From: an uncultured Verrucomicrobiota bacterium
GTDB lineage: Bacteria; Verrucomicrobiota; Verrucomicrobiia; Chthoniobacterales; SZAS-18
Reading direction: 5' to 3'
DNA length: 17,184 bases
Assembly: GCA_937873255.1 (NCBI GenBank)
Contig: CALMVM010000116.1
Coordinates: 8,684 to 25,867 of the forward strand
Of this stretch, positions 1 through 11,531 are shown in pieces. The position numbers and the translations under genes were made by a program. A model generated the notes under the pieces. The model was not told the DNA's origin, ran no database searches, and worked only from the letters and a program-made list of their open reading frames with translations. The number at the start of each line of letters is the position of its first letter. Position 1 is the first letter of the stretch.

Positions 1-267
1 GGACTGTTTCTATTTTTGGGCGGAGTGCTGCTCATGCTTCCACTGATGATCGTGAGCGTGATCCTGCTCGTGATCGGTTGGGGTCGCAGCCCGTGGGGTT
101 GGAACGTGGCCGCCGTGGCCGGACCGCTCTGGTTCATCGGGCGAAGCTGGTGGAAGGCGCCAGGTTCCGTCACCACGCCGATCAGCACCGGCCAAACGCC
201 GAACCCGGCGGAAACAATGGTTCCAGTCCCCGGCCCGTGCCGAGGCGATTCATCTCCACGCCCATGA
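1..267 (+). CDS. Small membrane protein, 5' end outside the window
   Basis: The frame is open to the left edge of the window, so the true start may lie outside; TTG at 16 and ATG at 34 are possible internal starts. The visible product has a very hydrophobic stretch (leucine, isoleucine and valine rich, about residues 1-25) and a second short hydrophobic segment with the residues WNVAAVAGPLWFIG. This predicts one or two membrane spans, followed by a polar, proline-rich tail. The stop codon overlaps the ATG of the next gene as ATGA (264-267), so the two are probably co-transcribed and translationally coupled. I do not recognise a family. The function is unknown; a membrane partner of the next protein is an inference from the overlap only. 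Confidence 0.55.
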   Translation, partial: GLFLFLGGVLLMLPLMIVSVILLVIGWGRSPWGWNVAAVAGPLWFIGRSWWKAPGSVTTPISTGQTPNPAETMVPVPGPCRGDSSPRP

Positions 268-1190
268 CTCGACTCGAAGCCGAACGCCTGGCCCGCTTCC
301 TGATCCTCGGCCTGGATACCTTCGATTGGAACGCGCGGACCTGCGGTCCTTACCAGCGAAGTGAATTCCTGCTGCGACCTTCCGGCGGCGAAGTCCTGCT
401 GACCTCCGTTCCCGGGGAAGCAGGCGATTTTTCCTCTCAGGCAGCCACCCTGGAACCGGAAGCCTTCTGCCAATGGCACGACCAAAACCGCACGAACGCC
501 CGTCTCGGCGAGGCCCAAACCGTGGATTGGCTGCTCGCCCACCAATCCCGTCTCGATTCCGCCGACGTGGACCGCAGCCTGAAAAACAACGAGCACGTGG
601 ATTTCGAGACGCCGTTCTCCTATCGCTACGATTGGGACGGCGTCCTCCAGCTTGCCGTCGTCCTCCAGAGCGGGGCCGGCCTGGAGTACCCGTGCCGATT
701 CTATCTCGACCCGCGCTGGCTGGACGCCACGGTCCGCGTGGAATGGCGGTCACGGCAACAGGATTATCGCATCACCGTGTCGGGAGAAAATGCCGTTGAT
801 GAATCCGTCCCTCCCTTGCACGAGCAGACCTGCGATCTCGATGGCCTGGGCCGTTTTTTCGAGAAGCGATACAACTCGTTTTATGCGCGCGATTGGCTCG
901 CGTTCATCCGGGCGCATCGCACCCCCGCCGTGGAGGACACCGTGCGGAAGCTGCGGGCGGAATACGCGGTTCCGTTGCGTGACGAGGACTGCCGGCTTCT
1001 CCTACAACGCCTGCGCGAGGGCGGTGTCTGGCGCTATGCGGACAGTCCCCGCTCGGAGGAACAAAACAGCGTCCGCTACGAGGAGGGTCAGTACGTCCGT
1101 CGCGTCGCCGGCCGGGGCGAGGTGACGGGGATCGGCGGCAATACGCTCTACGACGGCCCGGTCGTGGAAACCAGTATTTGGACCGAGTAG
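264..1190 (+). CDS. Hypothetical protein, 308 aa
   Basis: The ATG at 264 overlaps the stop of the preceding membrane-protein gene, which decides this start over the longer frame beginning at 78. The product has no signal peptide and no obvious membrane span, and is rich in charged and aromatic residues. It starts MTRLEAERLARFLILGLDTF. The middle part has alternating hydrophobic strand-like segments (residues about 115-175), followed by a helical part with a motif RFFEKRYNSFYARDWL. I see no catalytic motif and cannot assign a family. The codon use and GC-rich third positions are typical of a real gene. The gene converges on the LRR gene, with a small inverted repeat at 1257-1274 between them. 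Confidence 0.7.
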   Translation: MTRLEAERLARFLILGLDTFDWNARTCGPYQRSEFLLRPSGGEVLLTSVPGEAGDFSSQAATLEPEAFCQWHDQNRTNARLGEAQTVDWLLAHQSRLDSADVDRSLKNNEHVDFETPFSYRYDWDGVLQLAVVLQSGAGLEYPCRFYLDPRWLDATVRVEWRSRQQDYRITVSGENAVDESVPPLHEQTCDLDGLGRFFEKRYNSFYARDWLAFIRAHRTPAVEDTVRKLRAEYAVPLRDEDCRLLLQRLREGGVWRYADSPRSEEQNSVRYEEGQYVRRVAGRGEVTGIGGNTLYDGPVVETSIWTE

Positions 1191-1256
1191 ACGGCGATCA
1201 AGATCATGAAAGCCAAAATCGCGTACCGGCACCGATTGCCCGGACTCTTGCAGGCA

Positions 1257-1274
1257 TGAGGCCGCAGCCTCTCA
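1257..1274. terminator. Inverted repeat between convergent genes, possible bidirectional terminator
   Basis: GAGGC and GCCTC (1258-1262 and 1267-1271) form a perfect 5-bp stem around the loop CGCA. It lies between the ends of two convergent genes and overlaps the stop codon of the minus-strand one. There is no T-run on either side, so intrinsic termination is only a suggestion. Confidence 0.25.
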
Positions 1275-2185
1275 GCGTAAATCACCCGTCTCCTCCTCCG
1301 GTTCACGTAGCGCCTTGAGCAACTCCGGCTGCAGCCGGTGGGCCACTTCGGACGGCCGTTCCAGGCACTCCGGACGAAAGCATCCTTCGCCGTCGTAACA
1401 GGCCGGGGTGACGATCTCGGGGAACGCCGCTTCGAGTTCCGGCCGCAAGCGACTCAACAGGTCGATCAGGTCTTGTCGGCGAGCCGGGAGTTGCTCCTTG
1501 AGTTGCGTCTCGTGCCCGGCCTCGTAAGCGCGATCCGCGAAATAATCGTTCGCCTCGACGAAACGCTCGACGCATGGCATGCGCTCAGTCCTTGCAGGGC
1601 CTCCCGCTGCTCCGGCCGGGAAAAAGTGTTCGCGATCCGGTCGCGGAAAATCGCACGGCCACCCACGGATCCGAATTCCCTTGCCTCCAATGCTTCGACG
1701 GCCGCCCGGGGATCGCGGACGTAGCGCAACGCGAATTCGTTGAGCACCGGCGGGTTCATGCTGCCGATGACCCGTTCCGCCTCCTTCAGGAATTTGCCCA
1801 GATCGTTGCCCGCGTACTTGCTGTCGAAGACGAGACCTTTCAGCGAGGGAATTTCGCCAAGCCGGGGGGTGATGTACGCCAAATCTTCGTGATTGCTGAG
1901 CCAGAGAAATTCGAGGTTTGCAAACTCCGCCATCCAATCAGGAAAACGGGTGATCGGACAGAGGTACAAGGTGAGCGACTCCAGGCCGGTGAGCCGGGTC
2001 AACTCCCGCGGCAGGACGGAAATGGGATTGTTCGCCAGGTTGAGTACCCGGAGTTGGGTCATCGAGAAGACTGGCTCGTGGATCGACGTGAACCGGTTGT
2101 CGCACAACCAGAGGTCGGTCACTTCGGCCAGTCCGAGTCCGGGAGGTAAATCCGCGAGTCCCTTTCCGCTGAGATCGAGCTGCAT
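1272..2185 (-). pseudogene. Leucine-rich-repeat protein gene with one frameshift
   Basis: Starting from the ATG at 2185 (MQLDLSGKGLADLPPGL), the first about 125 residues carry several LRR units with the pattern LxxLxLxxNxI/FxxLP, for example LRVLNLANNPISVLPREL. A helical region follows. The reading frame stays protein-like to about 1585 (REALQGLSA), then continues convincingly in another frame from MPCVERFVEANDYFADRAYE to the TGA at 1272-1274. Adding a single base near 1578-1586 would join the two parts into one protein of about 305 residues. LRR domains usually mediate protein-protein contacts. No signal peptide is seen, so it is probably cytoplasmic. The longer frame upstream to 2347 overlaps the ankyrin-like segment and does not look coding. 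The break could be a real mutation or a one-base sequencing error. Confidence 0.65.
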
Positions 2186-2255
2186 GGGTAAGGCGGCCGA
2201 AAAGCAAGAACTTGCGGCCTGTCCGCCGCCGCTCTTTTCGCCGTTCGGAAGATGT

Positions 2256-2405
2256 TTACAGGAGGGCCGCGATCCCGGCGAGACCTTCTTCGGCCGCCAA
2301 TTGGCGCGCCGTTTTCTCCTGATAATCCCGCGCGGCAAGCGGAGCACCGTCGCTTTTGAGCATCACCACGATCTGTTTCAACTCCTCCGACGGAATTTTT
2401 TCCCG
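2256..2405 (-). pseudogene. Ankyrin-repeat-like C-terminal fragment, in frame after the histidine kinase stop
   Basis: Immediately after the TAG of the histidine kinase gene the same frame stays open for 49 codons, to a TAA at 2256-2258. The translated segment reads as the last unit of an ankyrin domain: GAPLAARD, then the K-T-A-x-x-L-A motif, AAEEG, and a terminal IAALL. There is a GGAGGAG sequence at 2382-2388, with TTG directly after it, GTG at 2369 and ATG at 2363, so a 35-37-residue peptide is possible. One ankyrin unit cannot fold alone, so this is best read as the 3' remnant of an ankyrin-repeat gene that lost its 5' part. Alternatively it is a former extension of the kinase. Confidence 0.4.
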
Positions 2406-5609
<3,204 letters not shown>

Positions 5610-5614
5610 GACCG

Positions 5615-5620
5615 ACCCCT
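5615..5620 (-). promoter_or_regulatory. Ribosome binding site of the histidine kinase gene
   Basis: On the minus strand AGGGGT lies about 5 bases before the ATG at 5609, and it supports that start. Many other genes in this window have no clear Shine-Dalgarno sequence. Confidence 0.5.
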
Positions 5621-5780
5621 GAAAGAAGCAAGTTCGGAGCCGTCCGCATGAGGATTACCGGGCCTGGAGGGCACGGGGCTGTCGGGCAAGCCCCCGCGCC
5701 CGCCGCGCCTGCCCACCGTGCGTGCTCACAAACGGGTTTCCGAACGGCGGATTATTTTGTTCGGCATGGATCGACCCTTC

Positions 5781-7249
5781 TCAAAGAATCTCCGCCAATA
5801 AGACGCTGGTCCTGCCGGAGCCTCTGAAGCAGCAAAGAACGCTGACAAAAACGTCTGCCCCAAGCTCGCTGCTGCATGCAACGCCGAATGGATGGCAAAA
5901 TGCGCCTCGATTGTCGCCAGCGGTCACCGGTTTCCCCTGCGCCCGGTACAGATCGCGCAGCTTCTCGCCGGCACGGATCGTCATGATATGCCGTTCCCCC
6001 CCAGCAGGTCTTCAGGTGTTCATACCCCTCCCGCAACAGAGGTTCGGCTTCCGCGTAACGCGCCTGGGCGAGCAGACATTCTCTCAGGGCGGTCGCCGGA
6101 TTGCCCAGCAGCAGGTCAGTTCCAGCATTCGACACGAGCTTGGCCTCCGCGTATGCCAGGCGCAGGTACTCCTCGCCTTCGGCAGCCCGACCGGTACGGG
6201 TAAGAGCCAGACCGCGCGCAGCGACCAGATTCGGGTGATCGTCCGGACGCGCGGAGACAATCGTTTCCAACGGCGCGCGCGTTTCCTCGATCACCAGCGG
6301 ATACCTGCGTGCACGGAAGCGCCGGTTCCTGTTCGCAGACCGCGCGGGCGACTTCGTCGGGGCGGCAGCCGGCGGTCGCATACGGACGCTGGCCGGTGAG
6401 GAGTTCATAGAGGACGACTCCGAGACCGTACACGTCGCTGGCCGTCGTGATCGGCTCTCCCTTGATCTGCTCGGGACTGGCGTACTCCGGAGTCATGGCC
6501 CCATGCAGGGTCACGCTCGGATCGGGCCGCGCACCGGCGGTGTCGCCCTCCGGGTCGAGGAGCTTGGCGATGCCGAAGTCCAGCAGCTTGGGCTCGCCCT
6601 CGGGGGTGACGCGGATGTTCGCGGGCTTCAAGTCGCGGTGAACGACCAGGTATTGGTGCGCGTGGCTCACTGCGCCGCGCACCTTGCGAAAGAGCACGAG
6701 CCGATCCGCCCCCGACAGACGACGTTCGCGGCAATAGACGTCGAGGCTTTCCCCCTCGACATATTCCATCACCAGGTAAGCCTGACCCTCCGGTGTCACC
6801 GCCCCGCCGTAGAGACGCGCGATGCCCGGATGGTTCAGCCCCGCCAGCACCTGCCGCTCGTGGCGAAAATGCCGCAACAGATCGTTTCCCCGCCCGCGCT
6901 GGATGAGCTTCACGGCCACGGAACGACCCAATGTAGTATCACGCGCGAGGTAGACCTCGCCCATGCCGCCGATTCCCAGCAGGGATTCGACGACACAATC
7001 GCCCAGACGGTCACCGGGCCGCAACGCGCCGGCCTCCGCGTCCGCGAGCAGCTCCGCGCCGATACGGAAGATCGGTTCCGCCAGGAAATCCGGCTCGTCC
7101 GTGCGGGCGCGCAGCAGCGCGGTGACTTCCTCGCGCAACGCGTCGTCCGGTCCGCAGCGGTCTTGCAAAAACGCCGCCCGGTCTGCCGGCGCGAGTTCGC
7201 ACGCGTCGAGGTACAGGTCCATCACACGTTGCGTGCGCTTAGACTCCAT
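5781..7249 (-). pseudogene. Decayed Ser/Thr protein kinase-TPR gene with internal deletion and frameshifts
   Basis: The start at 7249 (MESKRTQRVMDLYLDACEL) has a strong GGAGG five bases upstream and aligns with the start of the intact kinase at 12701. The kinase N-lobe and activation region are complete: glycine loop GIGGMGEVY, VAVKLI lysine, HRDLKPAN, DFG and SPEQ. The similarity stops after AVCEQEP (about 6315). It resumes in another frame with the final TPR part (TRTGRAAEGEEYLR, ECLLAQARYAEAEPLL), which matches residues about 735-830 of the intact paralogue. About 420 residues are missing: the last kinase helices, the transmembrane segment and most TPRs. A second frame change lies at a run of seven C (5996-6002), after which a KLRDLYRAQGKP tail matches the paralogue end. 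If translated, the kinase frame would give a 377-aa product ending at 6116 with a junk tail. Confidence 0.85.
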
Positions 7250-7826
7250 GGCTGCCTCCGGGTGCGCCCATCCGGTGCCTGAGCTAGGCGCGGGCAAATT
7301 CCCAATCGCGTTCGATGCTGCGCAGGGGAGTTTACAGCGCCTCGCCGATCTCCGACGACGACAGGACGCCGAAAAACTTGAGTTCGACGACCTTGCCCTG
7401 GCGAGGGTAATCGTCGGTCAGGCGATTGAGCGCGTCGTCGAGGGCGAGCAGATCGACGCCGCTGGCTTGCGGGATGTCGCCGGCCTCCGTCAGCGAGATG
7501 CGTTGCGCGCCCGCGCCGCGCTTGGCCGCGGCGAGCCGGCGGGCGTGATCGACGAGGATGCGGCGCATCACCCGCGCGGCGATGCCGAAGAAATGCGCGC
7601 GGCTCTCCCAGTTGACCTGCGTCTGGTCCACCAGCCGCAGATACGCCTCGTGGACGAGCGCGGTGGGCTGGAGCGTGTGGTCACCCCGCTCGCGCCGCAG
7701 GTAGGCGCGCGAGAGTTGGCGCAGTTCCTCGTAAACCAGCGGCATCACCTGTTCGGCGGCGGACGCGTCCCCGCCGCTCCAGGCGACCAGCAGGCGGGTC
7801 ACATCGGCTGACGGCGGGATGTCCAT
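7239..7826 (-). pseudogene. ECF-type sigma factor gene with two in-frame stops in region 4
   Basis: From the ATG at 7826 (MDIPPSADVTRLLVAW) this is a Sigma70_ECF-type (PF07638-like) sigma factor. Region 2 contains RRERGDHTLQPTALVHEAYL and RAHFFGIAARVMRRILVDHAR. Region 4 begins with VELKFFGVLSSSEIGEAL, then meets TAA at 7332-7334. The same frame continues as LRSIERDWEFARA, meets TAG at 7284-7286 exactly where the paralogue has Trp (FARSW), and runs on to TAA at 7239-7241. Read through, the gene would encode 195 residues, against 197 in the intact paralogue, and would overlap the kinase start by 11 bases. The surviving 164-residue product lacks the second half of the helix-turn-helix, so binding to the -35 element should be lost. 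Alternative starts lie further upstream, but the paralogue supports 7826. Confidence 0.85.
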
Positions 7827-7870
7827 GTCGAACGGGCTTTGCGAGAACTCTCCGGTCTCCGGCGCGGGAA

Positions 7871-7890
7871 CGCCGAAAACATTTTGCAAA
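7871..7890 (-). promoter_or_regulatory. AT-rich motif upstream of the decayed sigma gene
   Basis: On the minus strand the sequence AAAATGTTTTCGGC lies about 45 bases before the sigma start. Nearly the same sequence (AAAATTTTTCGGC, 12061-12073) lies 37 bases before the intact sigma gene. This conservation between the two paralogous cassettes suggests a promoter or leader element. Its role is inferred. Confidence 0.35.
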
Positions 7891-8047
7891 AAATCTGGCG
7901 GGAAGGGAGCCGGATTCCCGCAGGGATGAATGAAGCCGCCTCGTGCGCCGCCCGTGGTCCTGCGGATCTCCGCCCGCTGCGTGGCTGCCTCGCCATGCCG
8001 TGCATCTACACAAAATTCTCTCGCCCGTAAACACGATTGCCTCACCC

Positions 8048-9708
8048 ATGAAACTCAAGCAACCCCTCCGCGCGGCATTGTTCGCGATCTCACTGGCGGC
8101 GTGCCTGGCTCCCGCGACCGGACGCGCGCAGAGCACCGGCGTCTGGAACGACAACAACGATGACCGCGATTACTACGGCGACCCGCTGAGGCTCGGCACG
8201 CCGGCCTGGAGCTTCGGCTATGAGCCAAAGACGCAGACCAATTCCGGCCACGTCGGCAGCTGGGGCGGCGTCCCCTATCCCGGCAGCGGCGGCGTGACGA
8301 GGGCCTACCTCGGCGCGCCCGGCAACACCAGCTGCGACGTGACGGCCACCCTCGACGCGCTGACGCTGGCCCCGGGCGGCCAGTTGAACATGTTCGGCGC
8401 CAACCTCACCGTCACGTCCACGGACATCCAACGGGACGGCACCATGGCCGTCACCTATGGCAACCCGATTTACACCAACGCGGGCACCTTCCGCAAGTCG
8501 GCCGGCCCGGGCGTCTACACCATCGAGGGGTCCATCGCCTTCAACAGCTGGCCCGGCTCGGTGGTCCAGGTGGACTCCGGCAGCCTGCAACTGCCGGGCG
8601 CTGGCGGGGTGATCGAAGGGACGACCTTCAACACGGCCGCCGGGACGGTGATCGACCTGGTCGGCCTCAGCGCCAACAACAACGCAGGCCAAACCTTCTG
8701 CCGGGGCACGCTCGCCAACACCACGGGGGTCGGCACGGTGCGCCTGAGCGCCAACCAACTGGACTACGATATCCGCACCGGGCAAGCCGTCACCTTCAAC
8801 TTCCCCGGGACGGTCTTCCAATGGACCGGCGGGATCATCGGCGGCTTCGGTTCGGGCGAAGTGCCCCCGTTCTACAACGTCGGGACCATGAACCTCTCCG
8901 GCGACAACGTCAAAACCTCCTATGCGGTCTTCACCAACCAGGGCCTGATGACCCAGAGCGGGGCGGGCAATCTGGATCTCGCTCACTACACCTTCACGAA
9001 CGCCGCCGGGGCGACCTACGACCTGCAAACCGATGCGGGGTCGTCACGAGCTATTACGGTGTCTTCGCCAACGTCGGTTTGTTCAAGAAGTCGGCGGGGG
9101 CGGGCACCTCGACGCTCACCGCTCCTTTCAGCCACCAGGGCGGCACGGTGGAAGTGGACAGCGGCACGCTGCTGTTGCCCACCATCGACCACGGCAACTC
9201 CGACCCCGGCACTGGCGGCACGTTCATCGTCGCCGCCAACTCCCTGCTCGACCTGGGCAGCGGCGAGGTCTTCGGCGGCACCTACACCGGCAGCAGCGCG
9301 GGCACCGTGCGCCTGAGCGCGGGCGTCATGCGGCTCGACCAATCCAATGAGCATCTGACCATCTTCAATTTTCCCGCCGGCCAGTTCTAGTGGACGGGCG
9401 GCGCCATGGGCTATGCTGGTACCGAACTCTTCACCAACGCGGGCACGTTCTCGCTGCTGGCCGGGCGGCAGTTCACCTCGGCCGGCGCGCTCTCGAACGA
9501 AGGCACGCTCAACCTCGACGCGGGCAGTACGCCGCACATCAGCGGGGCGTACACGGGCAGCGGCACGTCCACGGTGGCCTTCACGGTCCGGCGGCAGGGT
9601 CAGGATAGAATTACCTTCGTAGCCATGCCTCCAGAACGTCCGCGCCGCCTGGGCCAAGCACGGAGACTCTTGACCGGACCGACCTGCCCCATCCCTATTT
9701 CGAGATGA
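8048..9708 (+). pseudogene. Exported beta-repeat (autotransporter-like) protein gene, frameshift plus amber codon
   Basis: The ATG at 8048 gives a clear signal peptide (MKLKQPLRAALFAISLAACL, cleavage near GRAQ). The mature part is Gly/Thr/Asn-rich beta-helix-like sequence. It holds two copies of a unit of about 190 residues, each with N-x-G-x-F-x-KSAG, VDSG-x-L-x-LP, GTVRLSA and FNFP-x-x-x-F-x-WTGG. The first frame ends its sense at about 9038; the sequence continues one frame over (VVTSYYGVFANVGLFKKS), as if one base of the GGGG run were lost. The second copy is then cut by TAG at 9388-9390, where the first copy has CAA (Gln, 8819-8821). After the stop the repeat-like sequence continues (LFTNAGTFSLLAGRQF) to about 9590 and then turns into unrelated sequence. 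No translocator barrel or sorting signal is visible. It is probably a surface or secreted structural protein that is no longer made in full. Confidence 0.75.
9604..9672 (-). pseudogene. Possible TetR-family helix-turn-helix fragment
   Basis: One minus-strand frame reads LAQAARTFWRHGYEGNSIL. This resembles the first helix and turn of TetR-family regulators (A-x-x-x-F-W-x-x-G-Y-E-x-T-S-I). There is no start, and the rest of the DNA-binding domain does not follow in any frame. At about 20 residues this may be chance. It sits exactly where the beta-repeat gene loses its similarity. Confidence 0.22.
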
Positions 9709-11257
9709 TCTGACCGGTGGTGAAGTTGTAAAAGTATCGCGTGCCGTTCGTGTTGTAGCGGCCCGGGCGGTTGGTGGTGTCGGGGTCCGGGTAGTAATAC
9801 AGGAACGCTTGCAGGCTGAAGTCGTACAGGTATGGGAACCCGAAGCTCGGACTCGTGTAGAAAAACGAGCCGCTCGTGAAGTCGTACAGGTACACGCCGC
9901 CCTGCCCGTCGTTGGCGTCGAAGAGGTATTCGTAGCCCATGTCCTGGTGGTAGATGTAATGCTGGTCGGGCAGGAAGCCGTAGTAGCCGAAGACGTTGCC
10001 GTTGGGGAACGCCAGGTAGTCGATGTTCCCGCCAAGCTCCACCCGGCCGTTGAAGAACGCCGGCTCCAGGTCCACCTCGAAGATCGCCCCCCGGTTGTTG
10101 GCCCCGCCGGCTTGCGCCAGGCCGTAGAGCTGGCCGTCGCGGCCGCGGATGACGTTGGCGGGGATGCTGTCGCCCGAGTTGGAGCCGTCGAGGTTGGCCA
10201 CGGTGGCAAACTGCTGCCCGTCGGGCGTGATGCGGAAGACCGTGCCGCGGCTGTTCGCGCCGCCGGTGCTCGTCGTGCCGTAGAACGTACCGTTGCGGGC
10301 GTAGACCAGCGCCGCCTGGGGATACCGGCCGTTGCCGTCGCCGTACACGAAGTTGTGCAGCACGGAGAAGCTGCCGTCGTTCGTGATGCGGAAGACCGCG
10401 CCGTAGCCGCCCGAGCCGCCGGTGGAGGTCGTCCCGTATAGCGCGCCGTCCGGCCCGAGCGCGAGGCCGGCGAAGGGCCGGCTGCCGTCGTTGTTGACGC
10501 TGTTGCTGCCGGTCGCGCTGAAGACGTGCAGCACCGCGAAGCCCGAGCCGTCCTTGGCGACCTTGAACACGGTGCCGTTGTTATTGGCGGCCGAACTGGA
10601 GGTCGTGCCGTACAGGAAGCCGTCCGTGCCCTCGACGAGCGCGCCGAGCGGGTTGGCCCCGTTGCCGGTCGACAGCGTGGTGATCACGCTGAAAACGCCG
10701 CCGGTCGTGACCTTGAAGATCGTGCCGAAGCCGAAGCCGCCGGTGTAGGCGGTGCCGTAGAGCGCGCCGTCGCTGGCGAGCAGCAGCGGGTTGAGCGCGT
10801 TGCGCCCGGTGCCGCCGCCGTTGCTGAAGTTGAAGATCGTGGCGAACTGGCCGTCCGGCGTCACGCGAAAGATCGTGCCGTCGCCGAAGGTGCCTCCCTC
10901 GGCCGTCGTGCCGTAGAGGTTGCCGTCGGGGCCCTCGGTCAGCGCGGCGTTGGGGCGGCCGCCGTCGGCGTTGTTGTTCGTCGCGCCGAACGCACCGAAC
11001 TCATGCAGCGTGACGTAGCCCTGCGCGATCTTGAAGATCGTGCCGGTGTTGTTCGCGCCACCGGCGTACGTCGCGCCGTAGAACGAGCCGTCGCGGGTCT
11101 GGACGAGCGCGCCGCGTGGGCCGGAGCCGCCGGTGCCGCCCGGGAAGGAATAATCCCCGAAGGTGGGAAAAGTCTGCGCGTGGCTGGAAGGAGAAAACAG
11201 CGTGGAGGCGAGGGCCGTCGCCGCAAAGGCGGAGATTGCGAAGGAACCGGGTTTCAT
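9695..11257 (-). CDS. Exported tandem GloVer-repeat protein with a Tyr-rich C-terminal domain
   Basis: This intact 520-residue protein has a signal peptide (residues 1-27, cleavage after SHA). Residues about 49-400 hold seven tandem units of 49-58 residues, beginning near 49, 103, 156, 205, 263, 314 and 367. Each has the pattern G/A-x-L-x-x-G-x-D-G-x-L/F-YGTT-x-x-GG-x-x-x-x-GT-I/V-F-K/R-I/V, the signature of the TIGR03803 GloVer repeat. Seven blades would fit a closed beta-propeller; that is inference. Residues 405-520 form a separate region very rich in Tyr and Phe, with repeated YLYDF and FYNF motifs. It replaces the sorting domains often found at the end of such proteins. The substrate or ligand is unknown; the protein is expected outside the cytoplasm. 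There is no Shine-Dalgarno sequence before the ATG. A 50-bp element shared with the next minus-strand gene lies 59 bases upstream. Confidence 0.9.
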   Translation of the reverse strand: MKPGSFAISAFAATALASTLFSPSSHAQTFPTFGDYSFPGGTGGSGPRGALVQTRDGSFYGATYAGGANNTGTIFKIAQGYVTLHEFGAFGATNNNADGGRPNAALTEGPDGNLYGTTAEGGTFGDGTIFRVTPDGQFATIFNFSNGGGTGRNALNPLLLASDGALYGTAYTGGFGFGTIFKVTTGGVFSVITTLSTGNGANPLGALVEGTDGFLYGTTSSSAANNNGTVFKVAKDGSGFAVLHVFSATGSNSVNNDGSRPFAGLALGPDGALYGTTSTGGSGGYGAVFRITNDGSFSVLHNFVYGDGNGRYPQAALVYARNGTFYGTTSTGGANSRGTVFRITPDGQQFATVANLDGSNSGDSIPANVIRGRDGQLYGLAQAGGANNRGAIFEVDLEPAFFNGRVELGGNIDYLAFPNGNVFGYYGFLPDQHYIYHQDMGYEYLFDANDGQGGVYLYDFTSGSFFYTSPSFGFPYLYDFSLQAFLYYYPDPDTTNRPGRYNTNGTRYFYNFTTGQIISK

Positions 11258-11316
11258 CTGGCTTGGGTTGTTGGGTTTGAGCGCAACGGTGCAGTGTCGT
11301 CGGGTGACGACCGGAT

Positions 11317-11366
11317 GATCCGTGCTCAGCCAGACATGCGGAAAAGGCCCATCCGATCCTGCAACG
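11317..11366 (-). promoter_or_regulatory. Copy A of a duplicated upstream element
   Basis: This 50-bp segment matches 12001-12050 at 45 of 50 positions without gaps. It lies 59 bases before the start of the GloVer gene at 11257, in the same orientation as copy B relative to its gene. The longest identical run is CTCAGCCAGACATGCGGAAAA-like on the plus strand, followed by CGATCCTGCAACG. A poorly conserved A-rich stretch follows. A shared promoter, operator or leader RNA is the simplest reading. Confidence 0.6.
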
Positions 11367-11531
11367 ACGAATGAAAAAAGTTTGGAAGGCCGTGCGGTGT
11401 TCCAATGTGCGGAGGGCGGTCGAGGGGTTGGTCAAAACGCGCCTGATCCATCCCTCAAGCCCGCCACTCTTTCACTCACTGCGGGTAATCCGGCACAGCG
11501 AACTCCGCCGTGCCCGAGCGGCGGCAGGTGG

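Noticed and set aside
5686..5716. Imperfect GC-rich inverted repeat between the histidine kinase and the decayed kinase gene
   Set aside because: The stem has a mismatch and a long GC-rich loop with no T-run. Such pairs are common by chance at this GC content.
7943..8047. Longer N-terminus for the beta-repeat protein starting at 7943
   Set aside because: The signal peptide begins exactly at the ATG at 8048. The extension is not hydrophobic and lies in the divergent control region of the sigma gene.
8090..9028. A 312-codon minus-strand frame opposite the beta-repeat gene
   Set aside because: The plus strand has a signal peptide and internal repeats; the minus frame shows none and is a composition effect.
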